Origin: an uncultured Sterolibacterium sp.
GTDB taxonomy: Bacteria; Pseudomonadota; Gammaproteobacteria; Burkholderiales; Rhodocyclaceae
Length of the DNA stretch: 64,000 bases
Reading direction: 5' to 3'
Assembly (NCBI GenBank): GCA_903904605.1
Contig: CAIVDC010000076.1
Coordinates: 26,472-90,471, forward strand
Of this stretch, positions 41,801-52,042 are shown in pieces. The position numbers and the translations under genes are program-made. Below the pieces are notes generated by a model. The model did not search any database. It worked only from the letters and a program-made list of their open reading frames with translations, and was not told the DNA's origin. The stretch's first letter is position 1. The number at the start of each line of letters is the position of its first letter.

Positions 41801-43753
41801 ATGTCCAAATCCATCCGCCTCAAGGCGCTTTCCATAGCGCTCTGCACCGCCTTTTCAGCCGCAGCCTTCGCCGACGATGCCATCGTGGTCGTGACGGCCA
41901 CGCGCTTCCCCGAACCAGCCTCGGACCTCGGCACCAATGTCTCCGTGATCACCCACGCCGACATCGAGCGCAGCCCGGCGCGCAGCATCCCCGATCTATT
42001 GAACACCGTCGCCGGCCTGGATGTTCGCCCCTTGTACGGATCCATGGGCATAGACGCCAGCGTCGACATCCGCGGCACCGGCGATGCCGCGGGAAGCAAT
42101 ACCCTGATCCTGATCGACGGCCAGCGGCTCAATCCGGTGGACATGGGCAGCATCAAGTGGGAAACGATTCCGCTGTCGGCGATCAAGCAAATCGAGATCG
42201 TTCGCGGCGGCGACTCGGTGCTCTACGGCGATCGCGCGACCGCGGGCGTGATCAATATCATCACCGACAAAAGCGACAAGTTGCGGGCGTCGCTCAGGGC
42301 GGAGGGCGGCAGCTTCGGCTATTCGGCCTTTGATGCTGCTGCCGGCGGAGGCAAGGACGGCTGGTACGGCAATCTTTTTGCTCACGATGCGTCGACCGAC
42401 GGTTACCGAGTCAACAGCGATGCGAAGCAAACGTCGGCCGGCGGTCGCGTCGCCCGCCGTTTCTCCGATGGCGAAGCGTTCCTGGATTTTTCCGATTACC
42501 GGGAGCAGTACGGACTGCCCAGCGCGCTCACCCAAGCGCAGTACAACAGCGATCCGCGCCAGGCCTCGACCCCGAATTACCGGATCGAGCGCGACGGATA
42601 TCGCGTCCGCCCGGGGACCAGCTTCAAGCTGGGCAAGGATCTCAGCCTGGAGATCGACGGCAGTTTCAGCGACGATCTTCTGAAGTCGAAGAACCCGGAC
42701 TGGTTCTATCGTGTCGAGTCGAAAGTCAAGTCACAGTCATTCTCGCCCCGCCTGAAATGGGCGCACGGTCTTGCCTCCGCCCAGAGCAGCGAAACCATCG
42801 CCGGCATCGACTTCTACGACGGCAAGGCGAGCAACGATCAACTGGACTTCACGACCGGAAGCCTCCAGGATCTCCAGATCGGACAGCAGCAGAGCCAGGG
42901 CTTTTACGCTCAGAATGTGTCGTTGTGGAAAAACGGCATCGACACCACGGTCGGTCTTCGCCGTGAACATTTCGACCAGAAGGTGAGCGACCAGAGCGCC
43001 GGCTTGCAGGCGCAGAGCAGCGATGATCTGACGGCCTGGAATCTCGCGGCCGGCTACCGCTTCGCGCCCGCCTGGCGTGCCTACATGAAGGCGGCAAGGA
43101 ACTTCCGGCTGCCCAATACCGATGAACTGTTCGCCTACGATCCGGTCACCTACCAGGTGATATTCAACGGCGCCCTCAGACCTCAGACCGGGCGGCTGAT
43201 CGAGGGCGGGCTGTCCTGGAGCGCCGGCCAATTTATGCAGCAACTCGGCGTGTTCCAGCAGGAAAACAAGGACGAGATCGGCTATATCGCGGCCAACGGC
43301 CGCAACGCCAACCTGGACCCGACCCGCAGACGGGGCGCGGAATGGGAAGGCCGCTGGAGCCTGGGCAGGTCCTGGACCTTGCGCGGCAGCCTGACGGCGA
43401 CCCAGGCCATATTCACCGAAGGCCCTTACAGCGGCAAGACGATTCCCCTGGTTCCCGGCCGCAAGGAAACCCTCAGCGCCCAATGGGACGGCGCCCAGGC
43501 GGGCATCCATAGCCTGTCCGTGGTCAGCGTCGGCGAGCGCTATTTCGGCGACGACTTCGCCAATGCCCTGAGCAAACTGGATGGCTTCACCACGCTCGAT
43601 TACCAGGTGCAATGGAACTTGAAGCCCTACTCCGTGATCCTCAGGGCCGCCAACCTGACCGACCGGAGGTACGCCGCGACCGGCTATAGCAGCACCTACT
43701 ATCCGGCCGATCCGCGAACCTTCTCCCTGTCGCTCAAGGCGGACCTGTTCTAA
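41801..43753 (+). CDS. btuB: TonB-dependent vitamin B12 receptor BtuB
   Basis: 650 residues from the ATG at 41801 (GGAGATCCTC ribosome-binding site). Signal peptide MSKSIRLKALSIALCTAFSA cut near AAFA-DD, then a TonB-box-like DDAIVVVTATRFPEP. The plug (about 30-140) contains IPDLLNTVAGLDVRPLYGSM and ILIDGQRLNP, VRGGDSVLYGDRATAGVINI. The barrel ends with AGYSSTYYPADPRTFSL-type C-terminus and a final aromatic Phe. It imports cobalamin across the outer membrane using TonB. The riboswitch and the btuC/btuD genes downstream give the substrate. Confidence 0.93.
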   Translation: MSKSIRLKALSIALCTAFSAAAFADDAIVVVTATRFPEPASDLGTNVSVITHADIERSPARSIPDLLNTVAGLDVRPLYGSMGIDASVDIRGTGDAAGSNTLILIDGQRLNPVDMGSIKWETIPLSAIKQIEIVRGGDSVLYGDRATAGVINIITDKSDKLRASLRAEGGSFGYSAFDAAAGGGKDGWYGNLFAHDASTDGYRVNSDAKQTSAGGRVARRFSDGEAFLDFSDYREQYGLPSALTQAQYNSDPRQASTPNYRIERDGYRVRPGTSFKLGKDLSLEIDGSFSDDLLKSKNPDWFYRVESKVKSQSFSPRLKWAHGLASAQSSETIAGIDFYDGKASNDQLDFTTGSLQDLQIGQQQSQGFYAQNVSLWKNGIDTTVGLRREHFDQKVSDQSAGLQAQSSDDLTAWNLAAGYRFAPAWRAYMKAARNFRLPNTDELFAYDPVTYQVIFNGALRPQTGRLIEGGLSWSAGQFMQQLGVFQQENKDEIGYIAANGRNANLDPTRRRGAEWEGRWSLGRSWTLRGSLTATQAIFTEGPYSGKTIPLVPGRKETLSAQWDGAQAGIHSLSVVSVGERYFGDDFANALSKLDGFTTLDYQVQWNLKPYSVILRAANLTDRRYAATGYSSTYYPADPRTFSLSLKADLF

Positions 43754-43757
43754 GCCG

Positions 43758-44762
43758 ATGCCCAACCGCCGCCGCGCCCTGCTGATCGTATTTCTGCTGG
43801 CCATGGCGGCGGTCGCCAGTGTCGCGGTATCCCTGGCCGCCGGCAGCATGGCGCTCTCCTATTCCGATCTGTGGCATGTATTCTGCGGTGACGACGCCGG
43901 CATCGCGGGCGAGGTGGTGCGCACGCTGCGCCTGCCGCGCGCCCTTGCCGGCCTCGCCTGCGGCGGCCTGCTGGCGCTGGCCGGGGCCTTGATGCAAGTG
44001 TTGCTGAGGAACCCGCTGGCCGATCCCTATGTGCTCGGCGTCTCCGGCGGTGCCTCGGTGGGGGCCTTGGCCGCCATGCTCTTCGGCCTGCCGCTGATCG
44101 TGCTGCACCTCTCCGCCTTCGCCGGCGCCCTGATCAGCATGCTGCTGGTCTTCGGCCTGGCGCACGGCGACGGCAGCTGGACCCAGACGCGGCTACTGCT
44201 CACCGGGGTCATCGTCGCCGCGGGCGCCGGCGCCCTGGTGGCGCTGATGCTCTCCATCGCACCGGAACACCAATTGCGCGGCATGCTGTTCTGGCTGATG
44301 GGCGACCTTTCCCAGGCAGAATCGCCCTGGGCTGCGTTGGCGCTTCTGGCATGCGGCCTGGCCTCGGTTCTCCCCTATGCGCGGGACCTCGGCCTCCTCG
44401 CCCGCGGCGAACTTTCGGCCCAGGCCCTGGGCGTTCCCGTGGCGCGGCTGCGACTCCTGATCTACGTCCTGGCTTCCCTGTTCACGGCGGCGGCGGTGAA
44501 CATCGCCGGCAGCATCGGTTTCATCGGCCTGATCGTGCCTCATCTGGTGCGCCTGGCGATGCGGAACAGCGCCGGCAACGATCAGCGGCTGCTGCTGCCG
44601 GCTTCCGTGCTGGCGGGCGGAACGCTCCTGGTGGCGGCGGACACCCTGGCACGGACGGTCGTCGCGCCCCAACAACTGCCGGTCGGCGTGCTCACGGCTT
44701 TGCTCGGCGTGCCGGCCTTCCTCTACCTGCTGTCGCGGCAACCGCGTCCGAGCGGCATATGA
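43758..44762 (+). CDS. btuC: Cobalamin ABC transporter permease BtuC
   Basis: 334 residues of the FecCD family with about ten membrane segments. Family motifs: LPRALAGLACGGLLALAGAL MQVLLRNPLADPYVLGVSGG ASVGA, then AGSIGFIGLIVPHLVRL, and the C-terminal LPVGVLTALLGVPAFLYLL. It lies 4 bases after btuB, and its stop overlaps the ATPase start by four bases. Iron-chelate permeases are similar, but the riboswitch and neighbours favour cobalamin. Confidence 0.92.
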   Translation: MPNRRRALLIVFLLAMAAVASVAVSLAAGSMALSYSDLWHVFCGDDAGIAGEVVRTLRLPRALAGLACGGLLALAGALMQVLLRNPLADPYVLGVSGGASVGALAAMLFGLPLIVLHLSAFAGALISMLLVFGLAHGDGSWTQTRLLLTGVIVAAGAGALVALMLSIAPEHQLRGMLFWLMGDLSQAESPWAALALLACGLASVLPYARDLGLLARGELSAQALGVPVARLRLLIYVLASLFTAAAVNIAGSIGFIGLIVPHLVRLAMRNSAGNDQRLLLPASVLAGGTLLVAADTLARTVVAPQQLPVGVLTALLGVPAFLYLLSRQPRPSGI

Positions 44763-45532
44763 CCTCCCCGCTCCTGGCGGCCCGCGCGCTCGACGTCGAC
44801 ATCGCCGGGAATACCCTGGTGCGCGGCCTGGATCTTTCCCTCAGTGGCGGCGAGACGCTGGCCATCCTCGGCCGCAACGGCAGCGGCAAGACCACGCTGT
44901 TGCACACCCTGGCCGGCCTGCGTCCGCCAGCCGGAGGCACTCTTGAACTGTGCGGCAAATCCTACCTGGCGCACGGACTCCGCGAGGCGGCCCGCCTGCG
45001 CGGACTCTTGGCGCAGACGCAGAGCGACGCGTTTCCCGCCAGCGTATTGGAGACCGCACTGATCGGCCGTCATCCGCATCTCGGCCGCTGGGCCTGGGAG
45101 GGCGCTGCGGACGAGCGTATCGCCCGCGACGCGTTAAGGGCGGTGGCGCTCCAGGAACTGGAGATGCGCGAGGTGCATACCCTCTCCGGCGGCGAACGGC
45201 AGCGCTTAGGGATAGCCACGCTGCTGACGCAGCAGCCCTTGCTCTACCTGCTCGACGAACCGCTCGCCCATCTCGATCTCGCCCACCAGATCGCCATGCT
45301 CGACCTGACCCGGCGCTATGCCGGCGAGTGCGGCGCCGCCTTCGTCATCGTCATGCACGACATGAATCTCGCCCTGCGCTATTGCCGGCGCGCCCTGCTG
45401 CTGTTCGGCGACGGGCGCTGGACGGAGGGGGCGAGCGAAGACGTGCTCACCGCGGAAAATCTCTCCGAACTCTACGGCCACCGGCTGCGTGAACTTTGCG
45501 ACGGCGATTCCCGCTATTTCATCGCCGCATGA
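44759..45532 (+). CDS. btuD: Cobalamin ABC transporter ATPase BtuD
   Basis: 257 residues. Walker A GRNGSGKTTL, Q-loop AQTQSD, ABC signature LSGGERQRLGIAT, Walker B LLYLLDEPLAHLD and the switch His in VMHDMNLALRY. It couples ATP hydrolysis to BtuC. It overlaps btuC by four bases. The cluster order btuB-btuC-btuD leaves btuF on the opposite strand, convergent. Confidence 0.94.
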   Translation: MTSPLLAARALDVDIAGNTLVRGLDLSLSGGETLAILGRNGSGKTTLLHTLAGLRPPAGGTLELCGKSYLAHGLREAARLRGLLAQTQSDAFPASVLETALIGRHPHLGRWAWEGAADERIARDALRAVALQELEMREVHTLSGGERQRLGIATLLTQQPLLYLLDEPLAHLDLAHQIAMLDLTRRYAGECGAAFVIVMHDMNLALRYCRRALLLFGDGRWTEGASEDVLTAENLSELYGHRLRELCDGDSRYFIAA

Positions 45533-45654
45533 TGGGCGCCGCGTGCCGCGCAGCCCCATGCACCGCGCAGCTTAAAGCATCGAGTCCCACAGGGACGAAC
45601 TGCCGTCACGCTCTTTCGCGGCGAGAAGGTCGGGGACAGAGTGCTAGCGCTACT

Positions 45655-46542
45655 TTAGCGCGGTCGCCGGCTGCGCGCGGTCTCGATCTGGGCGCACAGC
45701 AGTTGCGCGCCATCGAGGACGCGCGGCGTGAAACGATTGATGATGTCGGGGGGAACGAAGAACAGATTGCCACGGGCCGTCGCCGTCAGATCACGCCAGA
45801 CCTTCCACATGTCCAGCCATTCCGGCCGGGTCTCGCCCATGCCGCTGGCGACGATGGCCTCCGGATCGACTGCGAGAACCGCCTCCACCGTCACCGTCGG
45901 CGCCAGTTGGGACAAGCCGGCGAAGACGTTTTCGGCGCCGCACAGGCGCATCACGTCGCTGATCAGTTGCTCGCCGTTGACGGTCACGAGCGGCTGATTC
46001 CAGATCTGGTAGAAGGTGCGTACCGGCTGACGCCTGGAATACCGGGAGGAGAGTCCGGCGTGGCGGGCACGGAAGGCTCGCGCCGCGGCGATGGCAATGT
46101 TGCTCGTGCCAGCCAGTTCGCCGAAGCGCTCCATGTCCGTCGCGATGTCGTCAATCTTGCGAGGCTGGCTGATGAAAAGCGGCAGGCCGAGTGTCTTCAG
46201 CTTAGTCAGATTCGCGGCAGAGTTGCCGCTTCCCCAGGCGATCACCAGATCGGGCTTCAGCGCCAGGATTGCTTCCAGATCAAGGCGGTCAGAGCCGCCG
46301 ACGCGTGGCAGCCGCTTGGCCGCCTCGGGGTAATCGCTGTAGTCGACGGCGCCGACGACGAAACTGCCGGCCCCTGCAACGTAGAGATCTTCCGTGATGT
46401 GCGGCGCCAAGCTGATAATGCGCCGCGCCGGCGCTGCGAGGCGCAGCATCTGCCCGGCGTCGTCCTGCGCGACGATCTCGGCGCCGGCAAATTGCGAGAC
46501 CAGCAACAGTACGGTGGCGATGAAACCTCCTTTAAGCCGCAT
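45655..46542 (-). CDS. btuF: Cobalamin-binding periplasmic protein BtuF
   Basis: 295 residues with a signal peptide (MQMRLKGGFIATVLLLVSQF, cut after AGA). Two lobes of the class III binding-protein fold joined by a helix: ISLAPHITEDLYVAGAGSFV, VDYSDYPEAAKRLPRVGGSD, LEAILALKPDLVIAWGSGNS and FYQIWNQPLVTVNGEQLISD VMRLCGAENVFA. These are BtuF-type motifs. It captures B12 in the periplasm and feeds BtuCD. A GGAGATTCAA ribosome-binding site precedes the ATG at 46542. No riboswitch was recognised upstream of it, so it is probably controlled differently from btuBCD. Confidence 0.92.
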   Translation of the reverse strand: MRLKGGFIATVLLLVSQFAGAEIVAQDDAGQMLRLAAPARRIISLAPHITEDLYVAGAGSFVVGAVDYSDYPEAAKRLPRVGGSDRLDLEAILALKPDLVIAWGSGNSAANLTKLKTLGLPLFISQPRKIDDIATDMERFGELAGTSNIAIAAARAFRARHAGLSSRYSRRQPVRTFYQIWNQPLVTVNGEQLISDVMRLCGAENVFAGLSQLAPTVTVEAVLAVDPEAIVASGMGETRPEWLDMWKVWRDLTATARGNLFFVPPDIINRFTPRVLDGAQLLCAQIETARSRRPR

Positions 46543-46877
46543 TTGAATCTCCGCCAAATTCCTGTTCAAGTGCCGGCCGGATTCCCTCACCCGACTTTCC
46601 GCCAGCGCGCTTTTCCCGAAACGACCCCCGGTCAATACCGGTCCAGTCATGGAATGAGCCTAGCACAGGCAAGCGCGCCGCCGCGCGACAACGCTCATGC
46701 CAAAGTTTGCGCACACCGGCGACTGACACCATAATCCGCCCTGGCCCAGATGCTCGCTTATGTTCAAGAAGACGATAGTACTAAATCCAAGCCCCTGGTG
46801 CGGTGCATGGGCGCGGTAAGCTGCTGCCCGCAGGTCTCTGCGGTTTGGCGCCTTGGGCTTTCCTTCATGGACTGGCC
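46543..46877. other. Divergent region between btuF and cobC
   Basis: 335 bases. No cobalamin-riboswitch core (GGTGAAA or B12 box) is visible. If cobC starts at the upstream ATG (46803) part of this is coding. Otherwise nothing recognised. Confidence 0.35.
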
Positions 46878-47453
46878 GTGCAGCTTTACCTGATCCGTCA
46901 TCCGCGCCCCGACGTGACGCCCGGGCTCTGCTATGGCCGCAGCGACTTGGCACTGGCCGAAGACGCGGCTGTCGTCGCCGCGGCGCTGCATTCCCTGCTG
47001 CCCGAGAACGTGCCGGTGTTCAGCAGTCCTCTGCGGCGCTGCCGTCTGCTCGCCGAGGCGCTGCATCCGGCACCGCGGTTCGACGCGCGCCTGGTCGAAC
47101 TCGATTTCGGCGAATGGGAAATGCGCCCCTGGACGGACATCGGCCGCGCCGCGGTCGACCGCTGGGCGGCCGACCCGCAAGCCTTCGTGCCGCCCGGCGG
47201 CGAGTCGGTGGGGGCGATGCGCGGCCGCGTCGCGGACTTCCTCGCCGATCTTGCCCGCCTGGGACTGGCGAGCGCCGCACTGGTCGCCCACGCCGGGGTG
47301 ATGAAAGTTTGCGCCGCAGAGCTGCTGGACCTCGCGCCGGAAGAATGGTTTCCCATGAAATTCGAATTCGCCGCGGTCACCCTGATCGACGACGCGAACG
47401 GATTCAATGAGCTGGTCTGGCACAACAGGCCGGCTTCCGATCGGCCCGGCTGA
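46878..47453 (+). CDS. cobC: Alpha-ribazole phosphatase (histidine phosphatase family)
   Basis: 191 residues from a GTG start ([26 protein letters not shown]). The phosphatase motif RHP supplies the catalytic His; [29 protein letters not shown] and [16 protein letters not shown] supply the remaining Arg, Glu and His residues. It removes the phosphate of alpha-ribazole 5'-phosphate in the late cobalamin pathway. An alternative ATG at 46803 would add 25 residues without a recognisable role. It is immediately upstream of cobQ, which supports the pathway assignment. Confidence 0.85.
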   Translation: MQLYLIRHPRPDVTPGLCYGRSDLALAEDAAVVAAALHSLLPENVPVFSSPLRRCRLLAEALHPAPRFDARLVELDFGEWEMRPWTDIGRAAVDRWAADPQAFVPPGGESVGAMRGRVADFLADLARLGLASAALVAHAGVMKVCAAELLDLAPEEWFPMKFEFAAVTLIDDANGFNELVWHNRPASDRPG

Positions 47454-47461
47454 AGTCTCAA

Positions 47462-48976
47462 ATGCGCAGCGATACCCTGATGGTGCAAGGCACGACCTCC
47501 GACGCCGGCAAGACGACGCTGGTCGCCGGCCTGTGCCGCGTCCTGGCGCGGCGCGGGCTGCGCGTCGCCCCCTTCAAGCCGCAGAACATGGCCCTGAACA
47601 GCGCGGTGACCGCCGACGGCGGCGAAATCGGCCGCGCCCAAGCGCTGCAGGCGATGGCGGCGCGCCTGCCGCCGCACACCGACTTCAATCCGGTGCTGCT
47701 CAAGCCTTCTTCCGACATCGGCGCCCAGATCATCATCCACGGGCGGGCCCGCCACGACATGGACGCGCGCGCCTACCACGACTACAAGCCGCGCGCGATG
47801 GCGGCGGTGATGGAGTCGTTCGGACGGCTGACGGCACAGTACGAGGCGGTGCTGGTCGAGGGCGCGGGCAGCCCGGCCGAGATCAACCTGCGCGACCGGG
47901 ACATCGCCAACATGGGCTTCGCGGAACTGGCGGACTGCCCGGTGATCCTGATCGCCGACATCGACCGCGGCGGCGTCTTCGCCCATCTGGTCGGCACCCT
48001 AGCGCTGCTCTCGGAGAGCGAGCAGGCGCGCATCGTCGGTTTCGTCATCAACCGTTTTCGCGGCGACCTGAGCCTTCTGCAACCGGGGCTGGACTGGCTG
48101 GAAGCGCGCACCGGCAAGCCGGTGCTGGGCGTGCTGCCCTATCTCATGAGCTTTCATCTCGACGCCGAGGATGCCCTGCCCAGATCGGCCAGCGGCGGCC
48201 CGGACTCCAAACTGCGCATCATCGCGCCGGCACTGCCGCGCATCGCCAATGCCACCGATTGCGACCCGCTGCGCCTGCATCCGGAACTCGCCTTCCGCTT
48301 CGTCGGTCCCGGACAAACGATTCCGCCGGCCGACCTGATCGTCCTGCCCGGCAGCAAGGCGGTGCAGATGGACCTCGCCTGGCTGCGCGCCAACGGCTGG
48401 GAGCAGGCGATCCAAAGCCATCTGCGCTACGGCGGCAAGCTGATCGGCATCTGCGGTGGCCTGCAGATGCTGGGCCGCGCGCTCCACGACCCGCTCGGAC
48501 TGGAAGGCGCGCCGGGCAGCGTTGCCGGGCTCGGCCTCCTCGATCTCGAGACGACGCTCGAACCGGAGAAGCAACTGCATAACCTGACCGGCACGCTGGC
48601 GCTCGCGGGCGCGGCCCGCCTGGAAGGCTACGAGATCCACATGGGCCTGTCGCACGGGCCGGCCTTGGCGCGGCCCGCCGCCTATTTCGATGGCAGCGGC
48701 GGCAGGACCGACGGCGCCGTGTCGGAAGACGGCCGGATTCTCGCCACCTACCTGCACGGTCTGTTCGACACGCCCGCAGCCCTGGCGGCCCTGCTCGCCT
48801 GGGCCAGCCCGGCCGGCGCGGCGTCGTTCGGGCATTTCGATCTGGCGGCACGGCGCGAAGCCGAGATCGATCGCCTGGCCGACACGCTCGAGCAGCACCT
48901 CGACTGGCAGCGGCTGGCCGAGTGGCTGCCGGCTCTGGACAGGATCGCGCTGCCGCCCGGACCTTTGGCGCCATGA
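47462..48976 (+). CDS. cobQ: Cobyric acid synthase CobQ/CbiP
   Basis: 504 residues. The N-terminal synthetase part has a P-loop [20 protein letters not shown] and [27 protein letters not shown]. Further motifs: [20 protein letters not shown] and [18 protein letters not shown]. The C-terminal glutaminase-like part has [15 protein letters not shown] with the nucleophile Cys and YLHGLFD with the His. It amidates adenosylcobyrinic acid a,c-diamide at four positions. It follows cobC by 8 bases. Other cobalamin genes are not seen here, so salvage rather than full synthesis may be supported by this locus. Confidence 0.95.
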   Translation: MRSDTLMVQGTTSDAGKTTLVAGLCRVLARRGLRVAPFKPQNMALNSAVTADGGEIGRAQALQAMAARLPPHTDFNPVLLKPSSDIGAQIIIHGRARHDMDARAYHDYKPRAMAAVMESFGRLTAQYEAVLVEGAGSPAEINLRDRDIANMGFAELADCPVILIADIDRGGVFAHLVGTLALLSESEQARIVGFVINRFRGDLSLLQPGLDWLEARTGKPVLGVLPYLMSFHLDAEDALPRSASGGPDSKLRIIAPALPRIANATDCDPLRLHPELAFRFVGPGQTIPPADLIVLPGSKAVQMDLAWLRANGWEQAIQSHLRYGGKLIGICGGLQMLGRALHDPLGLEGAPGSVAGLGLLDLETTLEPEKQLHNLTGTLALAGAARLEGYEIHMGLSHGPALARPAAYFDGSGGRTDGAVSEDGRILATYLHGLFDTPAALAALLAWASPAGAASFGHFDLAARREAEIDRLADTLEQHLDWQRLAEWLPALDRIALPPGPLAP

Positions 48977-49034
48977 CGGGTCGGGAACGACGGCCTCATC
49001 TGGCACAATAGGACGTTTCTCCGCCTCCGGACCG

Positions 49035-50828
49035 ATGTCTCAGATGCCCCCTAGCCAAAGCGACAACAGCCGCGAAATCTATCTGCGCCTGCTCGGCTTC
49101 GTCCGTCCGTACCGCAAGGTGTTCGTGCTTTCCATGCTCGGCATGGCGGCGACGGCCATGACCGAGCCGCTGTTCCCGGCGATCATGAAGAAGCTGCTCG
49201 ATTCGGGTTTTGTGGCCAAGGGCAACAGCGATCTCTATCTGATTCCGCTGGCCATGGTCGGGATATTCGTCGTACGCGGCATCCTCACCTACTTCACCTC
49301 CTACAGCCTGGCCTGGGTGACCAACCGCCTGGTCATGGACCTGCGCCGGCAGATGTTCGGCAGATTGCTTCGCCTGCCCTCGCGCTACTACGACGAGCAG
49401 TCTCCCGGCGCGCTGATCGCCAAGGTCGCCTACGACGTCAATAACGTCACCAGCGCCGCCACCAATGTGCTGACGGCGCTGGTGCGCGATTCGCTGACGA
49501 TACTCGGCCTCCTGGGTTTCATGCTCTATTACGACTGGAAACTGACCCTGATCGCGCTGGCCGTGGGCCCGCTGATCGTCGGCGTCGTGCGCATCTTCGG
49601 CAAGCGGCTGCGCGCCGCCAGCCGCCGCGGCTTCAGCGCCATGGGCCTGATCGCGCATATCCTGGAGGAGACCATCGGTGCGCACAAGGTGGTCAAGGTC
49701 TTTGGCGGCCAGCGCTACGAGGCGCAGCGCTTCGAGGACGTCAGCAACGAGTTCCGCACGGCGGCGATGCGGGAATCCATGGCCGCCTCGGCCACCGTGC
49801 CGCTCACACAGGTCGCGGCGGCGACCGCCTTGTCGATCATCATCTACGTCGGAATGCTGCAGTCTGCCGAAAGCCACGTCACGGTCGGCGGCTTCGTTTC
49901 CTTCATCACCGCGATGCTGCTCCTGCTGGCGCCGGTGAAACGCCTGACCGAGGTCAGCGCGCCGCTGCAGCGGGGATTGGCGGCGGCGGAAAGCATCTTC
50001 GCCCTGCTCGACCAGCCGGCGGAGGAGGATCGCGGCAGCAAGGTGCTGACCGGCGTGCGCGGCGACATCCGTTTCGACCATGTCTGCTTTTCCTACGAGG
50101 AGGCGGCGCGGCCGACGCTCGCCGACGTCTGTCTGGAAGTCAAGGCCGGCCAGACCGTGGCCTTGGTCGGCCCTTCAGGCGGCGGCAAGACCACCCTGGT
50201 CACCCTGATTCCGCGCTTCTACCGGAGCGACAGCGGCAGGATCCTGATCGATGGCCAGGATGTCGAGGACCTGACCCTTGAGAGCCTGCGCCAGAACATC
50301 GCCCTGGTCAGCCAGGAGGTCGTGCTGTTCAACGACACGGTGGCGGCGAACATCGCCTATGGCGCGTCGGCCGGCGCATCCGAGGCGGAAATCATCAGTG
50401 CGGCGAAAGCCGCCCACGCCTGGGAATTCATCAGCCAGATGCCCCAGGGTCTGGCAACCACGGTCGGCGAAAACGGCGTCAAGCTCTCGGGCGGACAGCG
50501 CCAGCGACTGGCGATCGCCCGCGCCTTCCTCAAGAATGCGCCGATCCTGATTCTCGACGAAGCCACCTCGGCGCTCGATTCGGAATCCGAACGGCAGATC
50601 CAGTCGGCCCTCGATACGCTGATCCAGGGCCGGACCACCCTGGTCATCGCCCACCGCCTGTCGACCGTGGAGCGCGCCGACCACATCGTCGTGCTCGATC
50701 GCGGCCGGATCGTGGAAGAGGGGCGCCACGACGAATTGCTCGCACATGACGGCATCTACACCCACCTCTACCGCTTGCAGTTCGATGTCCCCCGAGGGGA
50801 CTTCCTTAAGGGCGTAGGCGGGGCTTAA
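49035..50828 (+). CDS. msbA: Lipid A export ABC transporter MsbA
   Basis: 597 residues from the Met at 49035 ([20 protein letters not shown]). Six membrane segments (about 20-310) are followed by an ATPase domain: Walker [11 protein letters not shown], signature [18 protein letters not shown], Walker [21 protein letters not shown] and His in [19 protein letters not shown]. It flips lipid A-core from the inner to the outer leaflet of the inner membrane. It is upstream of LPS glycosyltransferase genes, which is the expected context. A longer frame upstream is inside cobQ and not used. Confidence 0.95.
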   Translation: MSQMPPSQSDNSREIYLRLLGFVRPYRKVFVLSMLGMAATAMTEPLFPAIMKKLLDSGFVAKGNSDLYLIPLAMVGIFVVRGILTYFTSYSLAWVTNRLVMDLRRQMFGRLLRLPSRYYDEQSPGALIAKVAYDVNNVTSAATNVLTALVRDSLTILGLLGFMLYYDWKLTLIALAVGPLIVGVVRIFGKRLRAASRRGFSAMGLIAHILEETIGAHKVVKVFGGQRYEAQRFEDVSNEFRTAAMRESMAASATVPLTQVAAATALSIIIYVGMLQSAESHVTVGGFVSFITAMLLLLAPVKRLTEVSAPLQRGLAAAESIFALLDQPAEEDRGSKVLTGVRGDIRFDHVCFSYEEAARPTLADVCLEVKAGQTVALVGPSGGGKTTLVTLIPRFYRSDSGRILIDGQDVEDLTLESLRQNIALVSQEVVLFNDTVAANIAYGASAGASEAEIISAAKAAHAWEFISQMPQGLATTVGENGVKLSGGQRQRLAIARAFLKNAPILILDEATSALDSESERQIQSALDTLIQGRTTLVIAHRLSTVERADHIVVLDRGRIVEEGRHDELLAHDGIYTHLYRLQFDVPRGDFLKGVGGA

Positions 50829-50855
50829 GCCCGACATCGACCGCAGCCCCTCGTC

Positions 50856-50873
50856 GCCGGCCCGAGGGCCGGC
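50856..50873. terminator. Hairpin between convergent msbA and GT9 genes
   Basis: GCCGGCC, loop CGAG, GGCCGGC: a perfect 7-bp GC stem with a tetraloop, located between two convergent stop codons. It lacks a T-run on either side, so an intrinsic terminator is only possible; it may slow both transcripts. Confidence 0.45.
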
Positions 50874-50877
50874 CTGC

Positions 50878-51984
50878 CTATCGAGGCGACAGCATCGTTT
50901 CCGCTGCCCGGATCACGACGCCCGCTTCCAGATTCAGCAGGCAGTCGCTGCCGCTATCGACCCTGCATTCGCAGCCTTCCCGCATGCAGGGCACGCAGCC
51001 GCGGGCATCCTCGCCCTGGATCAGGAAGACGTTGCCTTGCCGGCGACTGCCACGGCGCTGCCAGGGGCTCTCCAGACTGGTCCAGTCCCTGGGCCAGGGG
51101 CCCCACTTGACCGGATTGGAAGGCCCGAACAGGGCAATGGTCGGCGTGCCGGTCGCGGCAGCGATATGGGTCACTGCGGTGTCGGGGCCGACGTAAAGCC
51201 TGGCCTGCCCGATCAGGCCTGCGGTTTCGGCGAGCGACAGGCTCCCCGCGAGATTGAGTCCGCCGGCCTTCGCTGCGATGTCGTCGACATAGGCCAGCTC
51301 CCCGGGCTCCGGCCCGCCGGTGAACACCACCTTCAGACCCCTTGCCTTGAGCCAGCGTGCCAGCGTCAGCCAGGACGCCGGGGGCCACCTCTTGTAGGCG
51401 AACTTCGGGTAGGGGTGCAACACGGCAATGGCCTGACCCGCCGGCGCATCCAGCCTGGCGAGCACGGCCTCCAAGCGGGACTGGGAAACACCGGGCGGCA
51501 CGACTTCGAAGGCGGCCGGAATGCCCAGCATCCCGGCCAGCGCCAGCCCCGTGCTCACGGTGTGCGTATCGAGGTCGTCGAACTTGCGCCAGGCGCTGAG
51601 AAGCAGCGCCTTCGGCCTCTCCTGACGTTCCGGCCGCAACAGCCCTAACCGCCGCGGCGCCGCCGCCCAGCAATAGAGGCGCGAGCGGTCGGTCGGCAGG
51701 GGCGAGACGGCCAGGTCGTAACGACGCCACAAGCCGCTCAGCTCCCGCCATCGCTCGGCCAGGCCGGCCCGCCGGGGAACCGCGATCACCCGGGCAATGT
51801 CCGGATTGCCTTCGAGCACGGCTTCGGTACCGAGAAACACGAGCATGTCCACTGCCGCGCCGGGCCAGGCGCGCTTCATCGAACGGGCCAGCGGCGTGGC
51901 GAGCAGCACGTCGCCGATGCGCTGGGTGCAGGCCAGCAGGATGCGGCGGGGCGGACGCCCGGGCTGGTACGAACTCGACTGCAA
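50878..51984 (-). CDS. GT9 family glycosyltransferase (heptosyltransferase type)
   Basis: 368 residues if the TTG at 51984 is used (LQSSSYQPGRPPRRILLACT). This start has GGGAGG six bases upstream, the best ribosome-binding site on this side, and keeps 58 bases to the divergent gene. A longer ATG start at 52023 is possible. The GT9 fold is shown by ILLACTQRIGDVLLATPLAR SMKRAWPGA, VLHPYPKFAYKRWPPASWL, VFTGGPEPGELAYVDD, LSLAETAGLIGQARLYVGPD TAVTHIAAATGTPTIALFGP SNP. It adds heptose (or a related sugar) to the lipid A-core. The C-terminus has four to five Cys (GCVPCMREGCECRVD), as in several members. Confidence 0.88.
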   Translation of the reverse strand: MQSSSYQPGRPPRRILLACTQRIGDVLLATPLARSMKRAWPGAAVDMLVFLGTEAVLEGNPDIARVIAVPRRAGLAERWRELSGLWRRYDLAVSPLPTDRSRLYCWAAAPRRLGLLRPERQERPKALLLSAWRKFDDLDTHTVSTGLALAGMLGIPAAFEVVPPGVSQSRLEAVLARLDAPAGQAIAVLHPYPKFAYKRWPPASWLTLARWLKARGLKVVFTGGPEPGELAYVDDIAAKAGGLNLAGSLSLAETAGLIGQARLYVGPDTAVTHIAAATGTPTIALFGPSNPVKWGPWPRDWTSLESPWQRRGSRRQGNVFLIQGEDARGCVPCMREGCECRVDSGSDCLLNLEAGVVIRAAETMLSPR

Positions 51985-52008
51985 AGACTTCCTCCCGATC
52001 CGCTCCAC

Positions 52009-52014
52009 TATAAT
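52009..52014 (+). promoter_or_regulatory. Candidate -10 box for the fucosyltransferase-like gene
   Basis: A perfect TATAAT lies 29 bases before the ATG at 52043 in a short divergent region. The sequence 17 bases upstream (GACTTC) is a weak -35. Its exactness in GC-rich DNA makes a promoter likely. Confidence 0.5.
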
Positions 52015-52042
52015 GCCTGCCATCGTTCGCCGCCCGGCCATT

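Noticed and set aside
46543..46877. Second cobalamin riboswitch before btuF or cobC
   Set aside because: Neither the GGTGAAA core nor the B12 box was found on either strand.
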